64,000 nt of DNA from assembly GCA_026214975.1 (NCBI GenBank), contig CM047810.1, positions 93,016,316 through 93,080,315 of the forward strand, written 5' to 3'. A model generated the notes under the pieces. The model made no database searches. It saw only the letters and a program-made list of their open reading frames with translations, and had not been told where the DNA came from. This document shows, piece by piece, positions 1 to 10,362 of this stretch. The position numbers and the translations under genes were made by a program. Positions within the stretch are counted from its first letter, which is position 1. Each line of letters starts with the position of its first letter. This DNA is from Gentiana macrophylla. Lineage: Eukaryota > Streptophyta > Magnoliopsida > Gentianales > Gentianaceae.

Positions 1-499
1 TAGGGTGTCGTGAAGGACTGTCATAGTGCTAGGATTTTGTAATGGTTATCTCAAGATTCTAGTGATACCTCCTACACTATAGGAGAAGGGGAGACGTACG
101 GGATTACACCACCCGGAACTTCCATAAACAAATCTTGTGTTAATTTACTTTATGCATTTATGTTTGTTTTATTATCACTCAGCAAACACCAGACACTGTG
201 TCAGCACAGAACTGATACATAGAAGGTCTAAATTTCTTTTTACACATCTATTGCACTAAAGGCTATTATTTATCCGCTGCCAGTTAACAAGACTGAATAT
301 AAGTTAGCTTTGACTTATACTCAGTTGAGCTAACTGAACTCCGCACAAGTTAAGGGACATGAACAAAACTGAACTGGAGATCAGTTTGAGTTTCGGAGAA
401 ACTCAGATCCTGGGTCTTTTCCAACTTAGGATAAGTTTTTGGTGACAAGTTTATTCACCCCCCCTCTAAACTTGTGTTAGCCTTTCCAAGGGACCAACA
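1..499 (+). repeat. 5' LTR of element B (3' part only)
   Basis: Positions 1-499 match 5351-5848 with 9 substitutions and one C-run length difference. The sequence ends in CCAACA just before PBS-like DNA. About 1.2 kb of this LTR, including its promoter, lies outside the window. Confidence 0.9.
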
Positions 500-770
500 A
501 TTTGTATCGGAGCGGTTCCTTCTTTTGAAGGTGATCCAAATCATTTACCGCTTCAAGGTTCAGTTGTTTCTGATACCAACAATTGGTATCAGAGCCATGC
601 TTCTGTTTTGAAAAGATCCATTACTGAACCTCAGTATCAATTTGGTTGCTTGAAGTAACTGGTCATCAGTTATTTCCGATACCAACAATTGGTATCGGAG
701 CAGTTCTTCCTTCTGGAGGAGATCCGAGTTATTACTGCTTATGTTATAAACCAATTGTTGAAGACTCTTC
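495..770 (+). other. Leader of element B with three PBS-like repeats
   Basis: A motif of the form ACCAACAA-TTGGTATC-GGAGC occurs at about 493-513 (degenerate, TTTGTATCGGAGC), 575-595 (TTGGTATCAGAGCC, the canonical initiator tRNA-Met complement) and 681-701 (TTGGTATCGGAGC). Each is followed by a similar stretch with TTC-TTCTG and GATCC. Normally a single PBS abuts the LTR; here the best match lies about 80 bp inside. No ORF is supported in this stretch. Confidence 0.65.
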
Positions 771-806
771 ACTGTATCAGTTATAGAAGCACCTAGTTTG
801 ATTTCA

Positions 807-1595
807 ATGACTACATCTAGAGTTATGAGTTGGCTTACTCACCCCCTGACTAACTGTTCACAAAATGTATCTGATTTTCACGATCAAATGTTTGAAAGGC
901 TCAGTGCGACAAATTTACATACAAATCCAGAACCTCAACTCAGTGATGATGTGGATACAAACTTCAATGTTCACATTAACGAATCCAGAGGAGTTCCATC
1001 ACTAAGAGACCTCTCAAAAAAAGAAGGAAATGAGTTGTTGCAAGTGGTTGTTGATATAAAAGATTCATCACAGCAACAAAAGATTGTACATTCGAATCCT
1101 AAAACTGCATCAAATCATCAAGGAAAGGTACATTCTTCAAACCAGTTATCATTTACTGAACTCAGTCTGAGAAACTCTGATATTGACAAGTTAACTGAAA
1201 AACTTACGTTGGAACTAAAATTAAAAGACAAAGAACTTGACAAAGCAAAAGATTGGAATGAGTTTCTTGAAACTGAGGTGTCAAATCTAGCAGAAAGATT
1301 AATGTCTAGTAAATTTGACAAAAGCAATGATAATCCCCCACCCCTATCCAGTCTTGAGACTTCAAAAAGTATAAACTTTAGAAATCAAGGTACTGGAAGA
1401 TCTAGTGGATTACACAAGGAAACTAAGAATGATAAATCTAAAAGAATCCTTGTGAAATCAACTAAGTTTGAGCGTAATGGCTTATCTAGAAAAGAGATGA
1501 GAAGGTTTAATTCTCTCAACAAAGAAACTGAAAATAATACTTCAGTAACTAACTCAGCCGGACCCAAAAAGATATGGGTACCGAAGAATACTTAA
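807..1595 (+). pseudogene. gag C-terminal remnant of element B
   Basis: An open frame of 262 codons from the first ATG (a further in-frame TTG lies at 798). It is polar, with a Lys/Glu-rich coiled-coil-like stretch around residues 125-170. It ends in a GPKKIWVPKN motif, which I recognise from the gag-protease linker of SIRE/Maximus-like copia polyproteins. The N-terminal capsid domain and the zinc knuckle are absent, so this is the tail of gag in a new context or a strongly altered gag. The frame closes where protease should start, and the next 320 bp are non-coding. The coding capacity is intact but the function is doubtful. Confidence 0.5.
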
Positions 1596-1915
1596 ACTGT
1601 TTTGCAGGAAAAGTCAGTCTATATTATATAATCTTCAGAAAACTAACTTCTATACAAAGCTGATGGAAGACAAATTGGTCAAAAGCAGAAAACTTTCCAG
1701 CTACCATCTGACGTTTGGGCTGACATGACAAATCACTCGAAGCAACATGTCAATCTGGGAGAAAAAGTAGAAGCTCATCCCTACAAAATCCCATTGATTG
1801 TGACGTGACTCTCATTTTTGAAAACGATTGATGGACGCAATCTTGATGAAATCCTCTTCAATCAACTTCAAAAATTTCAAGATTCCACCCCCAGAATTTC
1901 ACAAATCAGAAATCC
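1596..1915 (+). other. Non-coding junction between gag remnant and aORF in element B
   Basis: This stretch replaces the roughly 3.5 kb of pol expected between gag and the 3' region of a copia element. No protease, integrase, RT or RNase H motif is visible. The deletion junction lies somewhere here but cannot be fixed without an intact relative. Confidence 0.5.
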
Positions 1916-3958
1916 ATGGATCGTTACAACATTGATGAAGGAATCACTACAAGCCTGGACGAATTTTGTCAAAAATTCTCAAACTCCACTCTTTCAATCC
2001 AAATTGCACAGAAGATCAAAAAGATTCGAGGATTGGAGAACCTAATTGATACAGAGGTCACTACTTTGTGTCCAGATGGCATCAGAGATTTCTACAGGAA
2101 TGCCGAAATCATCAACAATGGAAAAAGCTTCAAAACGACTGTTCAAGATAAAAGCTTTACTGTTGATGAACACTTGCGATCACTTGTCTTCGGGTTAGAC
2201 ATAATCGGAGGATCTTCCTCTTTCAGCTTTGGGAATGAAGAAAAAGGTGAACTTTGGAGTGTCACTGCAATCAACAAGAAGGAGAAAAATTTCATTGGCT
2301 CCATCTATCAACAAAAGAGAGAATTCGCAATCTTGACGATACTTCTTACCAGAAACGTCATTGGTCATGTTCGAAATTTCTACACTCTCTCATCAGATAA
2401 AATGAAGATGATTTATGCTATTTGGTTTGGAGAGAAACTGGATTGGAACAAGTTTGTTCTCAATCAGTTGATAAAACAAATTTCAGAAAAGAAAGAGAAA
2501 GTCAAAGGAAGAAAGGATACTGGAGAAATGTTCTTACTGAAAAAGGGATTTACTTATCTAGTGCAAAGGATACTAGATCATTTCTCCATCTAAAAAGTCC
2601 CAGAAACCAAAGCACAAGTCAAATCAGTGTCCACTGGGACAAAGAAAAGGAAAGTCATTGAAGAAGAAAGTGAAATCTCAGATTCCAGTTCAAGCGAGAC
2701 TATAAGATTAGATGACAGAACTCTGAGAAGACAGAAAAGGATGAGGAACAAACTTCAGACAAAGAAAACTGAAACCGAGGATATAATTCAGATTGAGGAA
2801 GAAACTGAAGATAATGAGACTGAAGGAAGTGATGGAAGTGAAGAAAGCGAAGGAAGCAAGGTTAAAGAAACTGGAATGAGTGAACATAATGAGACGGAAG
2901 GAAGCAAGCCAGATGAAACTGAAAGAGATGTTGAAGAAACTGAAGAAAGTGAACTTCCCACTGCTACATATGGGGAGTACACTGAAAAGCAGAGAGAAGC
3001 TGTGGAAGACGATGAATTTTGCCAGGATGAGTATGAAAAAGAACTGACAATTCCTGATATTCATTTTTATTATCCTGAGGCCAGTACTTCATCCCAGGCC
3101 CATGAAGCATCTACAAGCAAAGTGGCAACTGAAGAATCTCAGCATCAAGAAACTGAAGCTGAAAGAAGGAAAAATGTGGAAGAAATCATTGAAGGCGTAA
3201 TGCACACCCTACAGCAGAAGCTTTACGATCTACATGACTTCATTGGAAGATCTCATTATTCAGGATTGAACGAATACTCCAACCTCATCACCCTCCGTAA
3301 GTTATTTGATGATTGCTGTCGCTTATCTTCAAACAAGGGGGAAGATAAAGTTGGTGATGATGAGGTTAAGGATGAAGCTGGTACTGGTGGAAGCGATGCT
3401 AAAGCTGAAACAGATAAAGAATTCCTTGCCAAACAGTTGATGGAAGAACAAGACAAACAGATAAATGCTGATCTGTTAACCACTCAACTCAATGAAGAAA
3501 AAGCTGATAGTCTGATTGAGGAATTAACTGCAGAAGAGACCTTCACAGAAACAAGGACTGGAGAAGATGAAGAAACCGCAGTCAAATTTATGCTGAATAT
3601 AAGGAAGAAACTTGCAATCTGTATCAGATTGAAAGAACGTCTAAAGGCAGGAGAGACAAGAACTAAGGGGGAAGCTAAATTGGAACAAGAAAGGAAAGCT
3701 AAAAAGATTGAAAGGAAGGAATCTAATCTCATATCAGAAGAAGAAGAGAAGCTGATGAACGAAGAGATTAAAGAAATACTGATCAAGCTCAGAAATAACA
3801 ACAATGAAGAAGCAAATCAATTGATCAGTGAATATCTGGAGGTCAAGCCTAGAGATGGCAAATCAGTTGAAGAAGGAAAAGAAAGAAGACTTCTGGAAAC
3901 TAAGAGAAGCATTTTTCTTGGAGAAAAGATAAAAGCACTAGAAAAAGAAAAGATGTAA
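1916..3958 (+). pseudogene. Accessory ORF (aORF) of element B, one in-frame stop
   Basis: One reading frame of about 680 codons from ATG 1916, broken only by TAA at 2591-2593. Residues 1-225 form a globular domain with an FYRN motif, an internal FGLD and YAIWFGEKLDWNKFV. This layout matches the aORF of element A and the two aORFs of element H, a family I associate with the 'putative plant transposon protein' group; no function is established. Residues 227-680 are extremely Glu/Lys-rich with a KKRK basic patch at the start (possible nuclear signal) and long predicted coiled coils. I see no signal peptide or membrane segment, so it is not an obvious env. The ORF sits in the env position between pol and the 3' LTR. 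It has stayed nearly open although pol was lost, and the single stop may be recent or a consensus error. Confidence 0.7.
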
Positions 3959-4117
3959 TCTATTCAGTTTTTAACTAAGTTTGTTTTAATTTGAATCTTG
4001 TAATGAACTTGGCTGTTCTAGTTTGCTATCTTAATTTGTTTTGTTATGATTTCTTGCACTATTCATTTATTATTGCTTTTAGGGAGGGTTATGATACATC
4101 ATCAAAAAGGGGGAAAT
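3959..4117 (+). other. 3' untranslated region and polypurine tract of element B
   Basis: AT-rich sequence ending in an AAAAAGGGGGAAA tract (about 4104-4116) directly before the LTR start TGTTGG at 4118. This is the expected plus-strand primer of a copia element. Confidence 0.8.
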
Positions 4118-5848
4118 TGTTGGAAATATTATTTGTGTTTTGATGATGATTCGTCACGTAATTTAGACAAATCACTTACAACCCATGATTATTAAGTCGT
4201 AACTAACTGTTATAGTGCTTAATGAAAGAAGAAGCAAGAAATGGTCTAGAAATAAATGTATAAGTTCTATCTAGAGTCTGAACATTGTATAGGTTGTTTC
4301 AGACAAGCATTGTAATAGAATAGGAACTAGGCGAACAGCCGAGTCACAACAAGAAAACTGATTTATAGCAAGAAAACTGAATATGTACATAAAGAACTGA
4401 GGGTTCAAACTCAGTTATGCAAGAACTGAAAAAGATAAGTTCGCTGAGGGACACAGACTCAGTTGGCTTATCTAGAAGATCAAGAAGCGAGGACACAGAC
4501 TCGCTTATTGAAGATCAAGAAGCTGTGGTGGCAAACTCGGTTAGAAAGTCGATTAAGTCGTGACTATAAGTCAGGTTTCAGGCAAGTTTGTGGTGACATG
4601 AAACTGAACTATAGATCATGTAAAACTGAATAATCTTAAGGTCAAAGATTATCAATTACCAGGAAAGAAGAAACTGAATGGTGTACTCTGACTTAGTCAA
4701 TTAAAAGTCAGATGTTAAGGTACTCGGTTTTGAAGAAGAATAGAAACAGAGTTAAGGCCTTGTTGAATTTAAACTGACAATACGACAAAAGATCGTACAT
4801 GTGAACGTTGGCTAAACGACAAGTGTAACGGCTACAAGAGCTAGTGACCGTTACATCACCCCTATAAATACACAAGAGAATCACTTGAAGGAAAGAGAGA
4901 GGAGGATCAGAAAAAGAGCTTTACAAGCACACATTCAAAGATCCAAATCCAAATCCACAAAATCAGATCATATATATCTAGAAAAAGGGGAAGCCAACGG
5001 AATTGCCTTGAAGAGTTCAAAGAAAGATCCAGTAACCCATTGACGGGGAAAGAAGGCATCTTGGAGCTACAAAGTCAGATCCAGAAGAATCAGACAGCTC
5101 ACTAAATTAATCCTTGATTAATTCTAAACCTAACCTTTGTGAAAAAGGGTTGGCTGTGCATAGTTTGAAGGGAGCAATTCCACATTTCTTCATACGGTTG
5201 CAACTTGGTTGCCACAGCTGTTGGTGCAGTCTGCGGATTGTGTTTGTGATAGTGGTGAGCTGGTGAAGGAGCAATTCCACCTCTGAAAGATCAGTGTGCA
5301 GAATGAAGGGAGCAATCTTACCTTTCTTCATTATGTGTAGACAGTGAAACTAGGGTGTCGTGAAGGACTGTCATAGTGCTAGGATTTTGTAAAGGTTATC
5401 TCAAGATTCTAGTGATACCTCCTACACCACAGGAGAAGGGGAGACGTACGGGATTACACCACCCGGAACTTCCATAAACAAATCTTGTGTTAATTTACTT
5501 TATGCATTTATGTTTGTTTTATTATCACTCAGCAAACACCAGACACTGAGTCAGCACAGAACTGATACATAGAAGGTCTAGATTTCTTTTTACACATCTA
5601 TTGCACTAAAGGCTATTATTTATCCGCTGCCAGTTAACAAGACTGAATATAATTTAGCTTTGACTTATACTCAGTTGAGCTAACTGAACTCCGCACAAGT
5701 TAAGGGACATGAACAAAACTGAACTGGAGATCAGTTTGAGTTTCGAAGAAACTCAGTTCCTGGGGCTTTTCCAACTTAGGATAAGTTTTTGGTGACAAGT
5801 TTATTCACCCCCCTCTAAACTTGTGTTAGCCTTTCCAAGGGACCAACA
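4118..5848 (+). repeat. 3' LTR of element B (1731 bp, complete)
   Basis: Begins TGTTGG and ends CCAACA, a perfect 6-bp terminal inverted repeat. The polypurine tract lies directly upstream. Its last 498 bp repeat 1-499. It carries a TATA-like box at 4862-4870. It is long for a copia LTR, which fits SIRE/Maximus-type elements. Short phrases such as GAACTGA, ACTCAGTT and AACTGA recur many times, giving a low-complexity texture. Confidence 0.92.
4862..4871 (+). promoter_or_regulatory. Putative TATA box in LTR of element B
   Basis: CTATAAATAC within the LTR, about 1 kb before its 3' end. It is placed by sequence only. Confidence 0.5.
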
Positions 5849-7000
5849 GTTGGACTACATCAGTTGCAGAAACTTGTTTACTTGTGCATACCAAATCAGA
5901 AGTCAGCTGGTTATGGCACAAGAATCTGAGTCATCTTAACTTCGACGACATCAACACACTTGTCAAGAAACAGTTGGTAATTGGACTACCTGAGATTACC
6001 TACGAGAAGGATAGCTTGTGTGACGCCTGTCAAAAAGGAAAACAAGTAAAAGCCAGTTTCAAGACAAAATCTCAACATTCAACAGCAAGAGTCATGGAGC
6101 TACTACATATGGACTTATTTGGACCTATCACACCAATCAGTCTCAGCGGAAAGAAGTATACATTGGTGGTGGTAGATGATTATTCAAGATACACTTGGGT
6201 TATTTTCTTAACAAAGAAAAGTGAAACCAAGTAAAGGCTTACAGAACTCCTCAAGAGACTTCAAAATCATAAGAGTGTATCAGTTGTGAAGATAAGATCA
6301 GATAAAGGAACTGAATTCCTCAACAATGTGATTATCGAATACTATGAAGAAAATGGTGTTTTACATCAACTTGCAGCCACATAAATGCCTCAATAGAATG
6401 GGGTGGCTGAAAGAAGGAATAGAACACTCAAGAAGCAGGAAGGACTATGATCTATGAAGCAAAATTGCCTGAAAGATATTGGGCAGAAGCAGTTAACACA
6501 ACTTGCTACACACAGAACAGAGCACTCTTGAATAAGAGACATGAGAAGACACCTTATGAAATTTGGAATAGAAGAAAACCAAATGTTTCTTATTTTCATG
6601 CTTTTGGAAGCAAGTGTTTCATACACAATAATGGAAAAGATTAACTTCATGTTTTTCAGCCCAAAGCTGATGTAGGAATATTTTTGGGATATTCAAGTGT
6701 CAGCAAAGCATTCAGAGTACTGAACAAGAGGACACTCAAGCATGAAGAATCGATACATGTAGTATTTGATGAACCAAACTTTCCTGGTGAAGAAGCTGAA
6801 ATCAGACAAGAACCAGTTTCTCAACCTTAGTTACCAGTTTTACCGAAATCAGTTTATGTTGACATTGGAAGATTAAGGATTTCATAATCATCAGAGCAAG
6901 ATCAACCTCAGTTTCCAATAACTGAACAACCTACAGTTGAACAACATGATTCTGACCCAGTTCAAGACGATCAAGATGAAGAAAATCAAGAACAAATTCA
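5849..7000 (+). pseudogene. Integrase region of element A
   Basis: The frame opening at 5884 shows the GAG_pre-integrase signature LWHKNLSHLN followed by CDACQKGK, the zinc-binding HHCC end. The integrase core starts with HMDLFGPI, the first catalytic Asp, and VVDDYSRYTW. The frame breaks at TAG 6232; later pieces read RSDKGTEFLNN (second Asp) and NGVAERRNRTLK (catalytic Glu region) with two more stops near 6384-6398. From 6447 a further fragment covers the C-terminal part (LPERYWAEAVNTTCY, FGSKCFIHN), stopping at 6642. The DDE residues are all present in pieces, but at least four stops or shifts make it inactive. Confidence 0.8.
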
Positions 7001-7099
7001 TGAAGAACCAGTTCAACAAAACAAGTGATTGGTGATACTCAAGCTGGTGTTCGAACAATACATCAACTAGATGCAATGATTGCATGTTTCCTATCTTAA

Positions 7100-7965
7100 A
7101 CTAAACCTAAAGAGATATAAGAAGCTTTGAAAGATCCAGATTGGATTTTAGCTATGAAAGAAGAGCTGAATGAGTTCGAAAGAAATCAAGTATGGGAACT
7201 AGTAGACATACCAGATCATGTAAACATCATTGGCAAGAAATGGGTTTACAGAAACAAACTTGATGAAGATGGGAATATCATCAGAAACAAAGCCAGACTT
7301 GTAGCTAAAGGATATTCTCAATCTAAAGGCATAGATTTTGATGAAACTTATGCACCAGTTGCAAGACTAGAAGCAATCAGACTATTTCTTGCCTTTGCAG
7401 CTCACAAAAAGTTCAAGGTATATCAAATGGACGTTAAAAGTGTATTTTTGAATAGAATACTTGAAGAAGAAGTCTTCGTTCAACAACCCCCAGGGTTTGA
7501 AATTAAAGATCAAGCTGATAAAGTCTTTAGACTGAGAAAAGCTCTATATGGACTGAAACAAGCACCAAGAGCTTGGTACGAAACCCAATCTCAATTTTTG
7601 GTAGATAATGGATTTATCAAAGGAACCATCGACAAGACTTTATTCAGGATGAAAGGTGAAGAAAGTACTCTCCTTGTTTAGATCTATGTTGATGATATTA
7701 TCTTTGGATCTGAAACTGAACAACTCTGTGAGAAATTTGCAAGTTTAATGAAGAGCAAATTTCAAATGAGTATGATGGGAGGACTGAATTATTTTCTCGG
7801 TTTACAAGTTAAAAAACTGGATAATGGGATTTTCATTCACCAAACTAAGTATACAAGAGAATTAATCAAGAAGTTTGGAATGGAGAAATCAGCTAGCATT
7901 TCAACACTAACATCAGATTAGATGAAGACAAGGATGGCAAGGATGTTGATCAAACTCTCTACAGA
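7100..7965 (+). pseudogene. Reverse transcriptase of element A
   Basis: An open stretch from 7127 reads through the copia RT landmarks: [53 protein letters not shown] at 7679-7681 interrupts it just before the catalytic box YVDDI (7685 onward). The same frame then continues with FGLQVKK-like sequence until a stop near 7920, after which a frameshift leads to the RNase H. RT would copy the element RNA into cDNA in the particle; here it is broken by at least two lesions. Confidence 0.85.
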
Positions 7966-8619
7966 AGAATGATTGGAAGTCTACTTTATCTTACAGCTAG
8001 TAGACCAGACATATCCTTTGTTGTTGGTGTTTGTGCTAGATTTCAAACAAGATCTAAAGAGAGTCATCTCACAGTTGTAAAAAGAACCTTGAAGTATTCG
8101 AAAGATACAGAAGGAGTTGGGATATGGTATTCAGGAGAAGGAGAATTCAAACTGATATCCTACTCAGACTTTGACTATGCAGGATGCAAAGTGAATAGAA
8201 AAAGTACTTCAGGCACATGTCAGTTATTGGGAAATAGACTTGTGTCATGGTTCAGCAAGAAGCAAAACTCAAAATCTACTTCAACAGCTGAAGTTGAGTA
8301 TATCGCAGCTGGAAGCTGTTGTGCTCAAGTTTTATGGATCAGACAACAATTGAGAGATTATGGGATAGAAGAAGGAATGATTCCTATAATGTGTGATAAT
8401 ACAAGTGCAATTGCAATAACTGACATTCTAGTTTTGCACTCAAGGACGAAACACATTGATGTGAGACATCACTTTATAAGGGATCATATGGAAAAGAAGG
8501 ACATAACAGTTCTCTATGTTCCAACTGAAGATCAGTTAGTAGACATTTTTACCAAACCACTGGACAAAGAGAGGTTTGCTAAACTGAGAACTGAATTGGG
8601 TATTATTAAAGTCAGTTAA
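7918..8619 (+). pseudogene. RNase H of element A
   Basis: The frame covering 7918-8619 opens with RRMIGSLLYLTASRPDI, the RT-RNase H connection, then SDFDYAGC, RKSTSGTCQLLG, VSWFSKKQ, TAEVEYIA, DNTSAIAI, HIDVRHHFIRD and DIFTKPLD. These are the full set of copia RNase H landmarks, including catalytic acidic residues. It is out of frame with the upstream RT and ends at a normal position. This domain alone is uninterrupted for 216 residues from Met 7969. Confidence 0.85.
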
Positions 8620-9043
8620 GTCAGTTCAAGCTTAGGAATTCGTCAAGGGGATTGATCTTTGTCATGCTGGGTGCGCTCACTTGACAGATCAATCATTGAC
8701 ATCAACAATCTCAAATTGACTAAATGAGTTGAAGATTTGACGGAACACAAATTTTGTAAAACTGATCTCAGCTTCAGTTTTACCCAGTCAAACAAAGTTA
8801 ATAAAGAAATGGATAAAACCGACAACAATTATATCGCATATAATTACCACCATTTTTCTGTCAGAATTCGTAGCGTGTATACACCCATTATGTCAGATAG
8901 TACACATCGGTTACACAAACCATGATGGAATTTGAAAATATTGTACACATCTATCAGAAGATCGTGGATCCTTTCAACCTCCCACCCCTCTATATACAAC
9001 CATTTCTGCCCCTGATACATTCACACTTCAAGAATTCGAAGAA
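8620..9043 (+). other. Non-coding spacer between pol and aORF of element A
   Basis: I see no conserved domain. The aORF frame is open from about 8936 but has no ATG before 9044. Another frame has ATG at 8922, so the true N-terminus may have been shifted by a small indel. Confidence 0.5.
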
Positions 9044-10000
9044 ATGTGTGGTAATACTCTTCTCTCCTATCTTATATCTGAAAAGATTGGAAGATTACCG
9101 TGTTTACGAAATCTTTTGGAAGCAAAATTGCAACAAGACATGGACTTGGAAGGACTATTGCAATTCTGGGAAATGATGAAGATGCTGAAGAACTCTCTAC
9201 TCACAAGAGTTCGTGGACAGAAGATTTTTGTCAATGAAGACATAATCAGACAGATTTTTGGCTTCAAAGACCCTCTGGTTAAATCTATTGACCTAGCCTT
9301 CTTACCACTTCATTGCAATTCTTTTCTTAGACAAATTTCAGCTTCAAAGGAACTTGCAGCAGTCGATACACACATTCAGTATCTCAAAACTGAATTTGGT
9401 CTTCTCAGCAGATGGATCAGCAGACATGCCATCGGACAGCACAAAGGGCTAAGTAAGTTAACTGAAGATGGTATCTACCTCGTGAATGTCATCTGGGATG
9501 GATTTAAGTTCAACTGGACTGGATATATCTTCAATCAGATCAAGCAGCAACACTTGGCTGAACTAGCAAGTGTCAGCAGAGCCCAAGCTGAAGGAAGACA
9601 AACTGATGGAATATTTCGACTGAAGAAATCACTTAGCTTAGTGATTCAGTTTTATTTAGAAAGAATTAGTAATGGGAATAAGCATGCACAAGATGCTACT
9701 ACAAAAGCTGCAGTAGTTGTAACTTCAACAAAAAGAACTTCCCAACCTGAAGCAAATAGGCAAACTGTGTCCCAGCAAATAGCACAGCAAAAAGGAATTA
9801 AAAGGAAAGCTGAGACACAAGGAGAAGAATCAGTTGTACGTTGTTTGTACCCAGGTACTTCAAGTCAGTTAGCATCAACTGAGGGGGAACAACCTTTGAC
9901 AACTAACAGCAGCAAGCTGAAAGCCTTAATTTCTGGAATTGTTTCTCAACTTCAACAAAGAATATCTGAGAAACAAGTTTCCGTTATGAATATTGAGTAA
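9044..10000 (+). CDS. Accessory ORF (aORF) of element A
   Basis: A 318-codon frame from ATG 9044; the open frame extends upstream to about 8936 (APDTFTLQEFEE) without a start, so the N-terminus may be longer. Residues 1-215 carry the same architecture as the aORF of element B: LISEKIGRL near the start, FVNEDIIRQIFGF, then IGQHKGLSKLTEDGIYLV and WDGFKFNWTGYIFNQI. The C-terminal third is Gln/Lys/Thr-rich with a KRK basic patch. After TAA at 9998 the same frame continues about 55 codons with a coiled-coil-like Leu/Lys/Glu stretch, so the ORF probably ended further on. It sits after RNase H, the usual env/aORF position. No membrane segment is seen; the function is unknown. Confidence 0.65.
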   Translation: MCGNTLLSYLISEKIGRLPCLRNLLEAKLQQDMDLEGLLQFWEMMKMLKNSLLTRVRGQKIFVNEDIIRQIFGFKDPLVKSIDLAFLPLHCNSFLRQISASKELAAVDTHIQYLKTEFGLLSRWISRHAIGQHKGLSKLTEDGIYLVNVIWDGFKFNWTGYIFNQIKQQHLAELASVSRAQAEGRQTDGIFRLKKSLSLVIQFYLERISNGNKHAQDATTKAAVVVTSTKRTSQPEANRQTVSQQIAQQKGIKRKAETQGEESVVRCLYPGTSSQLASTEGEQPLTTNSSKLKALISGIVSQLQQRISEKQVSVMNIE

Positions 10001-10169
10001 CATAAACAGGAATCTCAGCAACCAAAAGAGTATCTCTTTGATGCTGAGAGGATCATCAAACTGATAAAGATGAAGCTCAAGACTGAAGATTCTCTAGAAG
10101 CTACTCTACTTAATGAAGAAAAACTATTGTTGGAGAAACTGGAAATTATTGTAGAACAAATGTCCTCAT

Positions 10170-10362
10170 TATGGATTGTCATTACCCATCCATTGCGGAA
10201 TGCTTTTTCAAACTGAAGAAGGGATTTGATATCTTCAGCTGTGATTTTCTTCAATGTTTTGGAAATTACCAAAGTATGTTGATCTTGATAATTAACCTTA
10301 ATTAGTGAATCATCACGTATTTTTAATAATTGATCAGTTAATTGACCAAATCTTTGAAGGAG
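10170..10362 (-). other. Inverted coding-like fragment at the A/C boundary
   Basis: On the minus strand this stretch is open and reads like real protein ([18 protein letters not shown], then ITAEDIKSLLQFEKAFRNG). The plus-strand aORF continuation of element A ends at about 10170, and the gypsy integrase starts at about 10363. It may be an inverted piece of the aORF C-terminal region, but I cannot show its source. Confidence 0.4.

Larger units (their letters stand above)
1..5848 (+). mobile_element. Element B: copia deletion derivative (LTR, gag remnant, aORF, LTR)
   Basis: Two direct repeats, the end of one LTR at 1-499 and a complete one at 4118-5848, flank 3.6 kb holding a gag-like remnant and a long accessory ORF. 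No protease, integrase, RT or RNase H lies between them. The LTR has TGTTGG/CCAACA ends, a polypurine tract precedes the 3' LTR, and PBS-like sites follow the 5' LTR. The two LTRs differ at 10 places over the 498 shared bases. The 5' end of the element lies left of the window. Downstream of the 3' LTR a related copia pol begins in mid-domain, so B probably inserted into element A; the TSD cannot be checked because the left end is missing. Confidence 0.8.
5849..10170 (+). mobile_element. Element A: decayed copia element with aORF, 3' half
   Basis: Contains in order the end of the pre-integrase domain, integrase, RT, RNase H and, after 0.4 kb, a 318-codon accessory ORF. No LTR of its own is seen: the 5' half presumably lies beyond the left edge, separated by element B. 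The 3' end is lost at about 10170, where an inverted fragment and then a gypsy integrase follow. Its aORF is homologous in layout to that of B, so A and B are related lineages. Confidence 0.7.

Noticed and set aside
582..595. tRNA-like sequence TGGTATCAGAGCC
   Set aside because: It is a primer-binding site complementary to the tRNA 3' end, not a tRNA gene; the same holds at 20593, 22919 and 30226.
2708..3804. Minus-strand frames rich in Ser, Phe and Leu
   Set aside because: They are shadows of the Glu/Lys-rich aORF on the plus strand.
1916..3958. env gene of a retrovirus-like copia element
   Set aside because: The position fits, but no signal peptide, membrane segment or cleavage site is visible; described as an aORF instead.
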